NCBI GenBank assembly: GCA_020354665.1 | Contig: CP070653.1 | Location: 2,504,592-2,568,591, forward strand | DNA: 64,000 nt | Direction: 5' to 3' | From: Burkholderiales bacterium | Lineage (GTDB): Bacteria > Pseudomonadota > Gammaproteobacteria > Burkholderiales > Burkholderiaceae_C | Shown here: piece by piece, positions 29,797 through 40,059 of the stretch | How positions within the stretch are numbered: the first letter of the stretch is position 1 | How the letters are laid out: each line of letters begins with the position of its first letter | Program-made: the position numbers and the translations under genes | Notes under the pieces: generated by a model | Database searches by the model: none | What the model was told of the DNA's origin: nothing | Seen by the model: only the letters and a program-made list of their open reading frames with translations

Positions 29797-32655
29797 ATGA
29801 TGCAGCAGTACAGGTCGAACTCGTACCTGTTCGGGGGCAATGCTCCCTACGTCGAGGAACTCTACGAGGCCTACCTCGACAACCCCGGATCGGTGCCGGA
29901 GAACTGGCGGGCCTACTTCGACGCACTGCAGAACGTGCCCGCCGTCGATGGCTCGGAGCGCCGTGACGTGGCTCACGCGCCGGTCGTCGAATCGTTCGCC
30001 CAGCGTGCCAAGGCCAACGCCTTCGCCGTCAGGACCACCGCCTCGGAGCTGGCGGTCGCGCGCAAACAGGTGCACGTGCAGTCCCTGATCGCGGCATACC
30101 GGTTCCTGGGATCACGCTGGGCCGACCTCGATCCGCTGAAGCGCCAGGAGCGACCGCGGATCCCGGAACTCGAGCCGGCGTTCTACGACCTGACCGAGTC
30201 CGACATGGACTTGACGTTCAGCGCGACGAACACCTATTTCACGACGGCCGAGGAGATGACCCTGCGGCAGATCCTGCAGGCGTTGCGCGACACCTACTGC
30301 GGCACCATCGGCGCGGAGTACATGCACATCACGGACCCGGCCGAGAAGCGCTGGTGGCAAGAACGCCTCGAGAGCGTGCGCAGCAAGCCGAGTTACTCGG
30401 TCGAAAAGAAGACTCACATCCTCGAGCGGATCACCGCGGCCGAGGGGCTCGAGCGCTATTTGCACACCAAGTACGTGGGCCAGAAGCGCTTCTCGCTGGA
30501 AGGCGGAGAAAGCTTCATCGCTGCGATGGACGAGTTGATCCAGCGCAGCGGCGAGAAAGGTGTGCAGGAGATCGTCATCGGCATGGCGCACCGCGGCCGG
30601 TTGAACGTGCTGGTCAACACGCTCGGCAAGATGCCCAAGGACCTGTTCGCCGAGTTCGACCATACCGCCCCCGAGCGGTTGCCATCGGGGGACGTGAAGT
30701 ACCACCAGGGGTTCTCGAGCGACGTCCCGACGCCGTCGGGCCCTGTGCACCTGAGCCTGGCGTTCAACCCTTCGCACCTGGAGATCGTGAACCCGGTGGT
30801 CGAAGGGTCCGTCAAGGCCCGTCTCGACCGTCGTGGCGACAAGGCAGGCGACACGGTGCTGCCGGTGCTGGTACACGGTGACGCGGCATTTGCCGGGCAG
30901 GGTGTCGTGATGGAGACGCTCGCGCTGGCGCAGACGCGCGGCTACTACACGGGGGGGACGGTCCACCTCGTCATCAACAATCAGATCGGATTCACGACCA
31001 GCGATCCCCGCGACAGCCGCTCGACGCTGTACTGCTCGGACGTGGTCAAGATGATCGAGGCGCCCGTGCTGCACGTGAATGGCGACGACCCGGAGGCCGT
31101 CGCGTTCACCGCACAGCTGGCGCTCGACTACCGGCAGCAGTTCAAGAAGGACGTCGTGGTCGACATCATCTGCTTCCGCAAGCTGGGACACAACGAACAG
31201 GACACGCCCAGCCTGACCCAGCCGCTGATGTACAAGAAGATCGCGCAGCACCCCGGCACCCGCAAGCTCTACGGCGACCGCCTCGTTGCGCAGGGGGTTC
31301 TGTCTGCCGAGGCACCCGATGAGATCGTCAAGGCGTTTCGCGCCGCGATGGACGCCGGCAGGCACTCGGTCGATCCGGTGCTGACGAACTACAAGAGCAA
31401 GTACGCGGTCGACTGGGCGCCGTTTCTTGGCAAGAAGTGGACCGACGCCGCGGACACCGCGCTGCCGCTGGCCGAGATCAGGCGCCTATCGGAGCGCATC
31501 ACGACAATTCCGGGCAATTTCAAGCTGCACCCGCTGGTCGAGAAAGTCATCGCCGATCGCGCGGCGATGGGCCGTGGCGAGATCAACGTGGACTGGGGCA
31601 TGGGCGAACACCTGGCGTTCGCATCGCTGGTGTCGAGCGGTTTCGGCGTGCGTCTGTCCGGAGAGGATTGCGGTCGCGGAACGTTCACGCACCGTCATGC
31701 CGTGCTGCACGACCAGAACCGCGAGAAATGGGATACCGGCAGCTACATTCCGCTGCAGAACGTCGCCGAAAACCAGGCGCCATTCGTCGTCATCGACTCC
31801 ATCCTGTCCGAAGAGGCGGTACTGGGATTCGAATACGGGTACGCCAGCGCCGAACCGAACACGCTGACGGTCTGGGAGGCGCAGTTCGGCGACTTCGCCA
31901 ACTGCGCACAGGTCGTGATCGACCAGTTCCTCGCTTCCGGTGAAGTGAAATGGGGACGCGTCAACGGCCTGACGCTGATGCTTCCACACGGGTACGAAGG
32001 CCAGGGTCCAGAACACAGCTCGGCGCGACTCGAGCGCTTCATGCAGCTGGCCGCGGACAACAACATGCAGATCGTGCAGCCGACCTCGGCCAGCCAGATC
32101 TTCCATCTGCTGCGCCGCCAGATGGTGCGTCAGTTCCGCAAGCCGCTGGTCATCATGACACCGAAGTCGCTGTTGCGCGCCAAGGATGCCTCGTCGCCGC
32201 TCTCGGAGTTCACGCGAGGCGAGTTACACACCGTGATCGGCCCGAGCCGCAAGGAGGTCGACAGCGACACGGTCAAGCGCGTCATCTGCTGCTCGGGCAA
32301 GGTCGCTTACGACCTCATCAGGCGGCGCGACGAGAAGAAGGCATGGGACGTAGCGATCCTGCGCGTCGAACAGCTCTATCCGTTCCCGCACAAGGCGTTC
32401 GCTGCCGAGATGAAGCGCTTTCCGAACGCCACCGAAGTGGTGTGGTGCCAGGACGAACCGCAGAATCAGGGGGCCTGGTTTTTCGTGCAGCACTACATCC
32501 ACGAGAACATGCTCGACGAGCAGCGGCTCGGCTACGCGGGGCGCCCCGCTGCGGCGTCACCAGCGGTTGGCTATGCGCACCTGCACCTCGAGCAGCAGAA
32601 GGCGCTGCTCGACCAGGCGTTCGGCAAGATCAAGGGATTCGTGCTGACCAAGTGA
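29797..32655 (+). CDS. odhA: 2-oxoglutarate dehydrogenase E1 component
   Basis: ThDP-dependent E1 subunit that decarboxylates 2-oxoglutarate in the TCA cycle and transfers the succinyl group to the lipoyl domain of OdhB. The 952 residues match SucA/OdhA. The N-terminus SNSYLFGGNAPYVEELYEAYLDNP is typical; the active-site region shows EIVIGMAHRGRLNVLVNTLGK, VIGMAH with catalytic His, the GDAAFAGQG ThDP region and NNQIGFTTSDP. The start at 29797 (MMQQYR) is preceded by AAGGTGAG. It heads odhA-odhB-(pspC-like)-lpdA. Confidence 0.96.
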   Translation: MMQQYRSNSYLFGGNAPYVEELYEAYLDNPGSVPENWRAYFDALQNVPAVDGSERRDVAHAPVVESFAQRAKANAFAVRTTASELAVARKQVHVQSLIAAYRFLGSRWADLDPLKRQERPRIPELEPAFYDLTESDMDLTFSATNTYFTTAEEMTLRQILQALRDTYCGTIGAEYMHITDPAEKRWWQERLESVRSKPSYSVEKKTHILERITAAEGLERYLHTKYVGQKRFSLEGGESFIAAMDELIQRSGEKGVQEIVIGMAHRGRLNVLVNTLGKMPKDLFAEFDHTAPERLPSGDVKYHQGFSSDVPTPSGPVHLSLAFNPSHLEIVNPVVEGSVKARLDRRGDKAGDTVLPVLVHGDAAFAGQGVVMETLALAQTRGYYTGGTVHLVINNQIGFTTSDPRDSRSTLYCSDVVKMIEAPVLHVNGDDPEAVAFTAQLALDYRQQFKKDVVVDIICFRKLGHNEQDTPSLTQPLMYKKIAQHPGTRKLYGDRLVAQGVLSAEAPDEIVKAFRAAMDAGRHSVDPVLTNYKSKYAVDWAPFLGKKWTDAADTALPLAEIRRLSERITTIPGNFKLHPLVEKVIADRAAMGRGEINVDWGMGEHLAFASLVSSGFGVRLSGEDCGRGTFTHRHAVLHDQNREKWDTGSYIPLQNVAENQAPFVVIDSILSEEAVLGFEYGYASAEPNTLTVWEAQFGDFANCAQVVIDQFLASGEVKWGRVNGLTLMLPHGYEGQGPEHSSARLERFMQLAADNNMQIVQPTSASQIFHLLRRQMVRQFRKPLVIMTPKSLLRAKDASSPLSEFTRGELHTVIGPSRKEVDSDTVKRVICCSGKVAYDLIRRRDEKKAWDVAILRVEQLYPFPHKAFAAEMKRFPNATEVVWCQDEPQNQGAWFFVQHYIHENMLDEQRLGYAGRPAAASPAVGYAHLHLEQQKALLDQAFGKIKGFVLTK

Positions 32656-32748
32656 GGCTGCCGCGGCGTTCGTCGGCGCTGCACGCCACGAACGCGGCAC
32701 GGCCCGGTCGCCTGTGCGCGGCCGGTGCGACAAACAGAAAGACTGCAA

Positions 32749-34047
32749 ATGGCCATCGTTGAAGTCAAGGTTCCGCAACTCTCGGAATCGGTCGCGGAAG
32801 CGACGTTACTGCAGTGGAAGAAGAAGCCCGGCGATGCCGTGGCCGTCGACGAGATCCTGGTCGAGATCGAGACCGACAAGGTGGTGCTCGAGGTTCCCGC
32901 GCCGAGCGCGGGGGTGTTCGCCGAGGCGGTCAAGGCCGACGGCAGCAGTGTGGTCGGTGACGAGGTGATTGCGCGCATCGACACAGCGGCATCGGCTAAG
33001 TCAGCAGCGCCAGCGACCGCAGAGCCGCCGAAGGCAGCGGCCGCTGAGGCGCCGGCACCGGCACAGGCACCTGTGCCTGCGCCTGTGCCCGGCGGTGGCG
33101 CGAAGGCTGGCCTGGCAATGCCCGCCGCAGCCAAGCTGCTCGCCGAGCAGGGCCTCAAGCCCGCTGACGTGGCGGGGACCGGTCGGGACGGCCGCGTCAC
33201 CAAGGGCGACGTCATCGCCGCGGTCGCCGCCGGCGCGAAACCAGTGCCCGCGCCTGCGCCAGCCGCCGCGCCGCCAGCGGTGAGCGCGCCGCTCGTGGCC
33301 ACGCCATTGCCGCCGGTGCGCGCGCCCATCGCGGCCGATCTGGGCGACCGGCCCGAGCAGCGCGTGCCCATGTCGCGCCTGAGGGCACGCGTGGCCGAGC
33401 GGCTGCTGCAGTCACAGGCGACCAATGCCATCCTGACCACGTTCAACGAGGTGAACATGGCGCCGGTGATGGAGATGCGCAAGAAGTTCCAGGAGAAGTT
33501 CGAAAAGGAGCACGGCGTCAAGCTGGGCTTCATGAGCTTCTTCGTGAAGGCCGCGGTGGCGGCGCTGAAGAGGTTCCAGGTGATCAACGCCAGCGTTGAC
33601 GGCAACGACATCGTCTACCACGGCTACTTCGACATCGGTATCGCGGTGGGCTCGCCGCGCGGGCTGGTGGTGCCGATCCTGCGCAATGCCGACCAGATGA
33701 GCTTCGCCGACATCGAGAAGAAGATCGCGGACTTCGGCGTCAAGGCCAGGGACGGCAAGTTGTCGATCGAAGAACTCACCGGCGGCACGTTCTCGATCAG
33801 CAATGGCGGCGTGTTCGGCTCCATGCTGTCCACGCCAATCATCAATCCGCCGCAGAGCGCAATCCTGGGTGTCCACGCAACGAAGGACCGCGCGGTGGTC
33901 GAGAACGGCCAGATCGTGATTCGACCGATGAATTACCTCGCGCTGAGCTATGACCACCGCATCATCGACGGGCGCGAGGCGGTGCTCGGGCTGGTGGCGA
34001 TGAAGGAGGCGCTGGACGACCCGGCGCGCCTGCTGTTCGACATTTGA
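32749..34047 (+). CDS. odhB: 2-oxoglutarate dehydrogenase E2 component (dihydrolipoyl succinyltransferase)
   Basis: Core of the 2-oxoglutarate dehydrogenase complex. Domains in order: lipoyl domain (residues 1-77) with the lipoylated Lys44 in ETDKVVLE; an Ala/Pro-rich linker; peripheral subunit-binding domain (about 122-160, [30 protein letters not shown] split over the domain); a second Ala/Pro linker; and the catalytic domain with His403 in SYDHRIIDG. The 432 residues match the family. The start at 32749 gives [15 protein letters not shown] small PspC-like gene follows 16 bases later. Confidence 0.96.
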   Translation: MAIVEVKVPQLSESVAEATLLQWKKKPGDAVAVDEILVEIETDKVVLEVPAPSAGVFAEAVKADGSSVVGDEVIARIDTAASAKSAAPATAEPPKAAAAEAPAPAQAPVPAPVPGGGAKAGLAMPAAAKLLAEQGLKPADVAGTGRDGRVTKGDVIAAVAAGAKPVPAPAPAAAPPAVSAPLVATPLPPVRAPIAADLGDRPEQRVPMSRLRARVAERLLQSQATNAILTTFNEVNMAPVMEMRKKFQEKFEKEHGVKLGFMSFFVKAAVAALKRFQVINASVDGNDIVYHGYFDIGIAVGSPRGLVVPILRNADQMSFADIEKKIADFGVKARDGKLSIEELTGGTFSISNGGVFGSMLSTPIINPPQSAILGVHATKDRAVVENGQIVIRPMNYLALSYDHRIIDGREAVLGLVAMKEALDDPARLLFDI

Positions 34048-34063
34048 ACGACTGGAGGCCGCG

Positions 34064-34393
34064 ATGGCGCTGGCTGACGAACTGATCCGCCTGGAGCAAC
34101 TGCATGCACGCGGTGCCCTCACGAGCGAAGAATTCGCGCGCGCCAAGGCACGCGTGCTGGAGAGCGGTCTTGCGGGTGGCGGCGGGGCCGGGCAGAGTCC
34201 GGCGGTGCAGGCCATCAACCGGTTGCGCCGCAGCCGAACCGACCGCTGGCTCGGCGGCGTGTGCGGCGGCATGGCGGCCGGCACCGGCATCGATTCCTGG
34301 GCATGGCGGCTGATCATGGTGGTGCTGGCCCTGTTCGGCGGCGCCGGCGTGCTGCTCTACATACTGCTCTGGATCTTCGTGCCCAGCGAGTGA
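34064..34393 (+). CDS. Small SHOCT/PspC-domain membrane protein
   Basis: A 109-residue protein with two parts. Residues 1-35 ([27 protein letters not shown]) look like a SHOCT helix, and 55-109 look like a PspC domain: [17 protein letters not shown], then two hydrophobic stretches ending [13 protein letters not shown]. PspC domains are linked to phage-shock and envelope-stress responses in other bacteria. GGAGG at 34054-34058 supports the start. It lies inside the 2-oxoglutarate dehydrogenase cluster, 16 bases after odhB and 22 before lpdA, so it is surely co-transcribed; the reason is unknown. Confidence 0.82.
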   Translation: MALADELIRLEQLHARGALTSEEFARAKARVLESGLAGGGGAGQSPAVQAINRLRRSRTDRWLGGVCGGMAAGTGIDSWAWRLIMVVLALFGGAGVLLYILLWIFVPSE

Positions 34394-34415
34394 AAACCGA
34401 GACTCTCAGAACTCC

Positions 34416-35843
34416 ATGTCCAAGAACTTCGACGTCATCGTGATCGGCGGCGGGCCGGGCGGGTATATCGCCGCGATCCGCGCAGGGCAGCTCGGTTTCA
34501 GCACGGCGTGCATCGACGAGTGGAAGGACAGCAAGGGCGGTCCCGCGCCGGGTGGCACGTGCACCAACGTTGGCTGCATTCCAAGCAAAGCGCTGCTGCA
34601 GTCGAGCGAGCACTTCGATCACGCGCGGCACCAGTTCGCCGCGCACGGCATCCAGGCGCAGGGGCTCGGCATCGATGTCGCGAAGATGCTCGACCGCAAA
34701 GACAGGATCGTCAGACAAAACAACGAGGGCATTCTGTACCTGTTCAAGAAGAACAAAGTGACGTTCTTCCACGGCCGCGGCTCGTTCGCGAAGGCGATTG
34801 ACGGGGGCTACGAGATCAGGGTGGCGGGCGCGAGCGAGCAGACGATCACCGGCACGAACGTCATCGTTGCTACCGGCTCCACTGCGCGCGCACTGCCGGG
34901 CGTCGACTTCGACGAAAAGCTCGTGTTGAGCAACGACGGTGCGTTGCGCATGCCTACCGTACCGGACAAGCTCGGGGTGATCGGTTCGGGGGTGATCGGG
35001 CTCGAGATGGGCTCGGTCTGGCGCCGACTGGGATCCGACGTGACGGTGCTCGAGGCGCTACCCGCTTTCCTCGGTGCGGCCGACGAGCAGATCGCCAAGG
35101 AAGCCCTCAAGGCGTTTACGAAGCAGGGCCTGAAGATCGAGTTCGGCATCACGGTCGGTGCGGTCCAGGCGAGCCCTGAGGGGGTGCAGGTCGACTACAC
35201 CGATGCCAAGGGTGGCGCGCGGACGCTCGCATTCGACAGGCTCATCGTCTCGATCGGGCGCGTGCCCAACACGACCGGACTGAATGCCGAGGCGGTGGGT
35301 CTGAGGCTCGACGAGCGCGGGGCGATCGCGGTCGATGATGAGTGCCGCACCAATCTGCCCGGCGTGTGGGCTGTCGGTGATGTGGTGCGCGGGCCGATGC
35401 TGGCGCACAAGGCCGAGGAGGAGGGCGTCGCGGTGGCCGAGCGCATTGCCGGCCAGCATCCCCACGTGGATTTCAACACCGTGCCGTGGGTGATCTACAC
35501 GTCACCCGAGATCGCCTGGGTGGGCCAGACGGAGCAGCAGTTGAAGGCGGCCGGCCGGTCCTACCGCAGTGGCACGTTCCCGTTCCTGGCCAACGGTCGC
35601 GCACGGGCGCTCGGCGATACGACCGGGCTGGCCAAGGTGATCGCGGATGCGCAGACCGACGAGATTCTCGGCGTGCACATCGTGGGACCCTTTGCGAGCG
35701 AACTGATCGCCGAGGCGGTCGTCGCGATGGAGTTCAAGGCGTCGGCCGAGGACATCGCGCGCATCTGTCACGCGCATCCCTCGTTGTCCGAGGCCACCAA
35801 GGAAGCCGCGCTGGCGGTCGACAAGCGTTCGCTTAATTTCTGA
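34416..35843 (+). CDS. lpdA: Dihydrolipoyl dehydrogenase (E3)
   Basis: FAD- and NAD-dependent E3 subunit that reoxidises dihydrolipoyl groups of OdhB and possibly other complexes. FAD motif [12 protein letters not shown] (residues 10-21), redox-active disulphide Cys49-Cys54 in [16 protein letters not shown] motif [19 protein letters not shown] motif near [16 protein letters not shown], and the dimer-interface catalytic pair in [10 protein letters not shown] (His-x4-Glu type). Length 475 is standard. Third enzyme gene of the odhAB-lpdA group. Confidence 0.96.
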   Translation: MSKNFDVIVIGGGPGGYIAAIRAGQLGFSTACIDEWKDSKGGPAPGGTCTNVGCIPSKALLQSSEHFDHARHQFAAHGIQAQGLGIDVAKMLDRKDRIVRQNNEGILYLFKKNKVTFFHGRGSFAKAIDGGYEIRVAGASEQTITGTNVIVATGSTARALPGVDFDEKLVLSNDGALRMPTVPDKLGVIGSGVIGLEMGSVWRRLGSDVTVLEALPAFLGAADEQIAKEALKAFTKQGLKIEFGITVGAVQASPEGVQVDYTDAKGGARTLAFDRLIVSIGRVPNTTGLNAEAVGLRLDERGAIAVDDECRTNLPGVWAVGDVVRGPMLAHKAEEEGVAVAERIAGQHPHVDFNTVPWVIYTSPEIAWVGQTEQQLKAAGRSYRSGTFPFLANGRARALGDTTGLAKVIADAQTDEILGVHIVGPFASELIAEAVVAMEFKASAEDIARICHAHPSLSEATKEAALAVDKRSLNF

Positions 35844-35853
35844 GCAGACGCCG

Positions 35854-36951
35854 ATGGGCGTTCGTCGGCTTTACGAGGCGACGCTCGCCGAGCGCGGCTA
35901 TTCGATCGATGATGCGCAGTTGCGCGCCATCGGCTCGCTCGAGCGCTGCGAGAACGAATGGGTGGACTACAAGTCGCGCCGGCGCAATGCGGTGACCAAG
36001 CTGATCGTGCGACCGCCGATCCCGCGCGGGGTCTACATGCACGGCGGCGTCGGCCGGGGCAAGAGCTTCCTGATGGACTGTTTCTTCCAGTCCGTACCGC
36101 TGGTACGCAAGACGCGCCTGCACTTTCACGAGTTCATGCGCGAGGTTCACCGCGAACTGCAGGACCTCAAAGGAACGGTCGACCCGCTGCAGGAACTCGG
36201 CGCGCGGATTGCGCGGCGGCACCGGCTGATCTGTTTCGACGAGTTTCATGTCGCCGATGTCACTGACGCGATGATCCTGCACCGGCTGCTCGATGCGCTG
36301 TTCAACCGTCGCGTGAGCATCGTCACGACGTCGAACTTCCATCCCGACGCGCTCTACCCGAATGGCCTGCATCGCGAACGCATCCTGCCAGCGATCGACC
36401 TGCTGAAGGACCGGCTCGAGGTCATCAGCGCCGACGGTGGCGTCGACTACCGGCAGCGCACGATGAAACGACTGGCCCTTTATCACTGCCCGCTCGGACC
36501 GCAGGCCGATGCCTCGATGGCCGAGGCCTTCTGCCAGATCGCCGAGATGCGCGACGAGCCGCCGCTGCTGCAGATCGAGCATCGCGAGTTGCGGGCGCGT
36601 CGCAAGGCGGGCGGCGTCGTGTGGTTCGACTTCCGCGCGCTGTGCGGCGGACCGCGCTCGCATAACGACTACCTGGAACTGGCGGCTCGCTTTCACACGC
36701 TGCTGCTGTCAGACGTGCCGCGGATGACGCCGCGCACGGCCAGCGAAGCGCGCCGCTTCACTTGGCTCGTCGACGTGCTCTACGACCGCCGGGTCAAGCT
36801 GATCCTGTCAGCGGCGGTGCCCCCCGAGCAGCTGTACCTCGAAGGGCCGCTCGAGCACGAGTTTCCGCGCACGGCGTCGCGGCTGCACGAGATGCAGACG
36901 GCTGACTATCTGGCACTCGAGCGGCGCGAGGTCGATACGGGCTTGACATGA
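35854..36951 (+). CDS. zapE: Cell division protein ZapE (AFG1-family ATPase)
   Basis: AFG1/ZapE-type P-loop ATPase of 365 residues. Walker A GGVGRGKS lies at residues 64-71 after RGVYMHG, Walker B RLICFDEFHVADVTDAM follows, and TSNFHPDALYPNGLHRERILPAI is the sensor region diagnostic for the family. E. coli ZapE associates with the division ring under stress; mitochondrial AFG1 acts in protein quality control. It begins 10 bases after lpdA, a frequent Burkholderiales order, and ends convergently with the PP2C gene. Confidence 0.92.
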   Translation: MGVRRLYEATLAERGYSIDDAQLRAIGSLERCENEWVDYKSRRRNAVTKLIVRPPIPRGVYMHGGVGRGKSFLMDCFFQSVPLVRKTRLHFHEFMREVHRELQDLKGTVDPLQELGARIARRHRLICFDEFHVADVTDAMILHRLLDALFNRRVSIVTTSNFHPDALYPNGLHRERILPAIDLLKDRLEVISADGGVDYRQRTMKRLALYHCPLGPQADASMAEAFCQIAEMRDEPPLLQIEHRELRARRKAGGVVWFDFRALCGGPRSHNDYLELAARFHTLLLSDVPRMTPRTASEARRFTWLVDVLYDRRVKLILSAAVPPEQLYLEGPLEHEFPRTASRLHEMQTADYLALERREVDTGLT

Positions 36952-36991
36952 TCGCGCCGCCGCACGCGCCGCGCACCGGGCTGGCTGGCGT

Positions 36992-37762
36992 TCAATGGCC
37001 GATCGGATCGACCCGTATCAGCGCGAGCGACAGGTTGTCGCCCCCGCCGCGCGCGCGCTGGCGCGCCTTGGTGACCAGCATCTCGCTGGCTTCGCGCGGC
37101 GCCAGCGCCTGCACGATCGCGCCGAGTTCCTTGTTGGAGAAGTAGTGCCACAGACCGTCACTGCAAGCCAGCACGCTGTCGCCGACCTCTAGCCGGTCGG
37201 TGTGGTGCAGCGTCAGTGGCGGATCCTGGTGAGTCCCGAGGCATCCTGTCAGCAGGTTCGACTGCGGGTGGCTGTGTGCCTCTTCCTCGGTGAGCTCGCC
37301 GTCTTCGACCAGGCGTTGAACGTACGAGTGATCGGTCGTGCGGCTCACCAGATCGCTGCCGCGGAAATGGTAGACGCGCGAGTCGCCCGCATGAATGATG
37401 TCGCACTCCCGGGTCGGGCTCAAGAGAAACGCGGCCACGGTGCTGTGGGGCTCTTCCTCGGCCGTGATCGCGGTCAGCTTGATCATGAGATGCGAATCGA
37501 GCACGAGCTGCTTGAGCAGCTGCGCGGGATCCTCGCGGTTCGGCACGAAGCGCTCGAAAAGTTGACGCGCGGTGAGAATCACCTGGTCGGCTGCCTTGCG
37601 GCCGCCGCTCTTGCCCCCCATGCCGTCGGCGACCACAGCCAGCGCACAGCCCGCGACACGCGGATGCGCGATGACTTCGACTTGATCCTGCTGGTATTGC
37701 CGATCACCCCGATGCTGGCCCGTCGCGGCCATGAGGCGATAGCTCTGCTGGGACGCGCTCAT
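36992..37762 (-). CDS. PP2C-family serine/threonine protein phosphatase
   Basis: Metal-dependent phosphatase of 256 residues. The PP2C motifs are in order: RGDRQYQQDQ, VADGMGGKSGG (metal-binding Asp), IHAGDSRVYHFRG, TTDHSYVQRLVEDGELTEEEA, LACSDGLWHYFS and GGGDNLSLALI. No membrane segment is seen, so it is probably cytoplasmic. No Ser/Thr kinase gene lies nearby. It diverges from the YdcH-like gene across a short shared promoter region. Confidence 0.92.
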   Translation of the reverse strand: MSASQQSYRLMAATGQHRGDRQYQQDQVEVIAHPRVAGCALAVVADGMGGKSGGRKAADQVILTARQLFERFVPNREDPAQLLKQLVLDSHLMIKLTAITAEEEPHSTVAAFLLSPTRECDIIHAGDSRVYHFRGSDLVSRTTDHSYVQRLVEDGELTEEEAHSHPQSNLLTGCLGTHQDPPLTLHHTDRLEVGDSVLACSDGLWHYFSNKELGAIVQALAPREASEMLVTKARQRARGGGDNLSLALIRVDPIGH

Positions 37763-37772
37763 GGGCGAAAAC

Positions 37773-37778
37773 TATAAT
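37773..37778 (+). promoter_or_regulatory. -10 element (TATAAT) in the PP2C/YdcH divergent region
   Basis: A perfect TATAAT lies 58 bases upstream of the YdcH-like start. On the other strand TATAGT (37776-37771) with ATGACC 16 bases away could serve the PP2C gene, whose transcript would then be nearly leaderless. Overlapping divergent promoters are therefore possible. Confidence 0.4.
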
Positions 37779-37835
37779 GTGAAATGTTGGCAGGTCATTG
37801 CCGCACCTGTGTCTTGCAGCACGAAAAGCGCCTCG

Positions 37836-38039
37836 ATGGATGAGAACCTTCACTCGCCGCAACGACGGTTGATCGAGTTGCGCATCGAGCATGCCGACTT
37901 GGACAGCCTGATCGACCGTGCGGTGCTCGAGCCGCAGACTGACGAGCTCGTGCTGCGCCGGCTCAAGAAGCGCCGACTGATGCTGCGTGACCAAATCGCA
38001 AGTCTGGAAGCGCAACTCGAACCCCCCGAGCCGGCGTGA
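37836..38039 (+). CDS. YdcH-family (DUF465) small helical protein
   Basis: A 67-residue protein starting MDENLHSPQRRLIELRIEHADLDSLIDRA. It is a helical hairpin with the DUF465 pattern LxxEHxxLDxxI in the first helix and LRRLKKRRLMLRDQIASLE in the second. Function of the family is unknown. I prefer the ATG at 37836 to the one at 37761, which would overlap the PP2C start and the TATAAT box. Its stop overlaps the GTG of the helicase gene (GTGA), so the two are translationally coupled. Confidence 0.78.
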   Translation: MDENLHSPQRRLIELRIEHADLDSLIDRAVLEPQTDELVLRRLKKRRLMLRDQIASLEAQLEPPEPA

Positions 38040-40027
38040 CGCAGGCGCTCGCCAGCGCCGGGCAGCTGGAGTCGGCGGTCGCGCGAGCCTTTGCACCGGG
38101 GGGGGCGCTGGCGCGCGGCGACGCGCGCTACATGACACGCGAGGCGCAGCTCGCCATGGCCGTGGCGGTGGCGCGCAGCATCGCCGCGGCCGCGCCGCTG
38201 GTGGTCGAGGCCGGGACCGGGGTGGGCAAGACTTTCGCCTACCTGGTGCCCACACTGCTCTCCGGCCAGCGTGCGCTCGTCAGCACAGCGACGAAGAGCC
38301 TGCAGGACCAGTTGTTTCTCCGTGACCTGCCGCGCCTGCGCGATGCGCTCCAGGTGCCGGCTTCGATCGCCTTGCTCAAGGGACGCGCCAGCTACCTGTG
38401 CCTGCACCGACTCGAGCAGGCGAGGCAGTCCCCCGCACCGCACGACCGCTGGGCGCTGCGCGCGCTGGCGCGCCTCGAGCGCTGGGCGACCGCGACGACG
38501 ACCGGTGACCTGGCCGAGGTGGATGGCCTTGACGACCGCTCCCCGGTCATACCGCTCGTGACTTCGACGCGCGAGAACTGCCTCGGTACCGAATGCGCCG
38601 AGCATCGCAACTGCCATGTCATGAAGGCACGCCGCGATGCGATGGCCGCCGACGTGGTCGTGATCAACCACCACCTGTTCTTCGCCGACATGGCGTTGCG
38701 CGACACGGGCGTCGCCGAGCTGTTGCCGAGCGCGGCGATCGCGGTGTTCGATGAAGCGCAGCAGTTGACCGAAGCGGGAATGCAGTTTCTGGCGACGACG
38801 TTGTCGACCGGACAGTTGACCGAGCTGGCGCGCGACGTCCTGGCGCTGGGCCTGCAGCGCGCGCGCGGCCTAGCTGCCTGGGACGGGCTCGCCGCGGGCA
38901 TCGAGCGCGCAGCGCGCGAGTTGCGTCTGCTGGTCGCGGGCACGGGCGACCGCCCGGGCGCGCCGCCGGGATCGCTGAAGCTGCGCTGGGACGAACGCGC
39001 AGGGCGTGCGTCATTCGCTGCCGGGCTCTCGGCTGTCGAAGCGGCCAGCGGTGCGGCCGCGCAGGCCCTCAAGAAGGTGCATGAGCTGGGGCCGGATTTC
39101 GACAAGCTCGCCGAACGCGCGCTGGCCACCGCGGCCCTCGCGGCATTGTTCGCCGATGACTCGCCGGCAGCCACGGTGCGCTGGATCGACGTCGGCGCGC
39201 ATCAAGTGCGACTCGTGCAATCGCCGCTGGACATTCGCGACGCGCTGTGCGAGCAGATGCACACGGCGCCCAAGGCCTGGATCTTCACGTCGGCAACGCT
39301 CGGCGACGACGAGCGGCTCAGCTGGTTCACCGGGGCGACGGGGCTGGAAGACGCAACGATCGTGCGTGTCGGAAGCCCCTTCGATTACCCGCGCCATGCA
39401 CGACTGTACGTGCCGCGCGACTTTCCGAAGCCGGTGCAGCCAGAGCACTCGCGCGCGGTCGCCGAATTGGCGGCGCGTTGCGCCAGCCGGCTCGGCGGAC
39501 GCACGTTCGTGCTGACGACCACGTTGCGCGCCCTGCCGCTGATCGGCGAAGTGCTGCGCGAGCGACTCGCGGCCGACGATATCGAGGTGCTGCTGCAGGG
39601 CCTGGCGCCCAAGCGCGCGCTGATGCAGCGATTTATCGCTGCGCCGCGCAAGGTGCTGGTCGGCTCGCAGAGCTTCTGGGAAGGCATCGACGTGGCGGGC
39701 GACGCCCTGCAGTGCGTGGTGATCGACAAGCTGCCGTTTCCGCCCCCGAACGATCCGCTGGTCGAGGCCCGCGTCAAGCTGCTGCAGTCACAGGGGCGCC
39801 TCCCCTTTGCCGATTACTTTGTTGCCGAGGCGGCGGTGGCGCTCAAGCAGGGCGCCGGCCGGCTGATTCGCAGCGAGAGCGATCGCGGCCTACTGGTCGT
39901 CTGCGATCCGCGCCTGCGCACGATGCCCTACGGTCGCCGGCTCCAGGCTGCGCTGCCGCCGATGACGCCGGTGGAGCGCGAGGAAGAGGCGTTGGACTGG
40001 TTGGCCGAACTGGCCGCCGATCACTGA
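38036..40027 (+). CDS. ATP-dependent DNA helicase, DinG/YoaA type (XPD-like)
   Basis: Superfamily 2 helicase of 663 residues. Walker A EAGTGVGKT is at residues 58-66 and the DEAH-type box is DEAQ at 239-242. Four cysteines, Cys122, Cys182, Cys187 and Cys193, lie between them in the spacing of the XPD-family 4Fe-4S cluster. C-terminal motifs include GSQSFWEGIDVAGD and QGAGRLIRSESDRG. Such helicases unwind damaged or structured DNA; the size fits YoaA/DinG. The GTG start overlaps the upstream stop (GTGA). It converges with bamD. Confidence 0.9.
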   Translation: MTQALASAGQLESAVARAFAPGGALARGDARYMTREAQLAMAVAVARSIAAAAPLVVEAGTGVGKTFAYLVPTLLSGQRALVSTATKSLQDQLFLRDLPRLRDALQVPASIALLKGRASYLCLHRLEQARQSPAPHDRWALRALARLERWATATTTGDLAEVDGLDDRSPVIPLVTSTRENCLGTECAEHRNCHVMKARRDAMAADVVVINHHLFFADMALRDTGVAELLPSAAIAVFDEAQQLTEAGMQFLATTLSTGQLTELARDVLALGLQRARGLAAWDGLAAGIERAARELRLLVAGTGDRPGAPPGSLKLRWDERAGRASFAAGLSAVEAASGAAAQALKKVHELGPDFDKLAERALATAALAALFADDSPAATVRWIDVGAHQVRLVQSPLDIRDALCEQMHTAPKAWIFTSATLGDDERLSWFTGATGLEDATIVRVGSPFDYPRHARLYVPRDFPKPVQPEHSRAVAELAARCASRLGGRTFVLTTTLRALPLIGEVLRERLAADDIEVLLQGLAPKRALMQRFIAAPRKVLVGSQSFWEGIDVAGDALQCVVIDKLPFPPPNDPLVEARVKLLQSQGRLPFADYFVAEAAVALKQGAGRLIRSESDRGLLVVCDPRLRTMPYGRRLQAALPPMTPVEREEEALDWLAELAADH

Positions 40028-40059
40028 CAGGCCCTTGAAAACGAGGATCGGCGTGCGCG

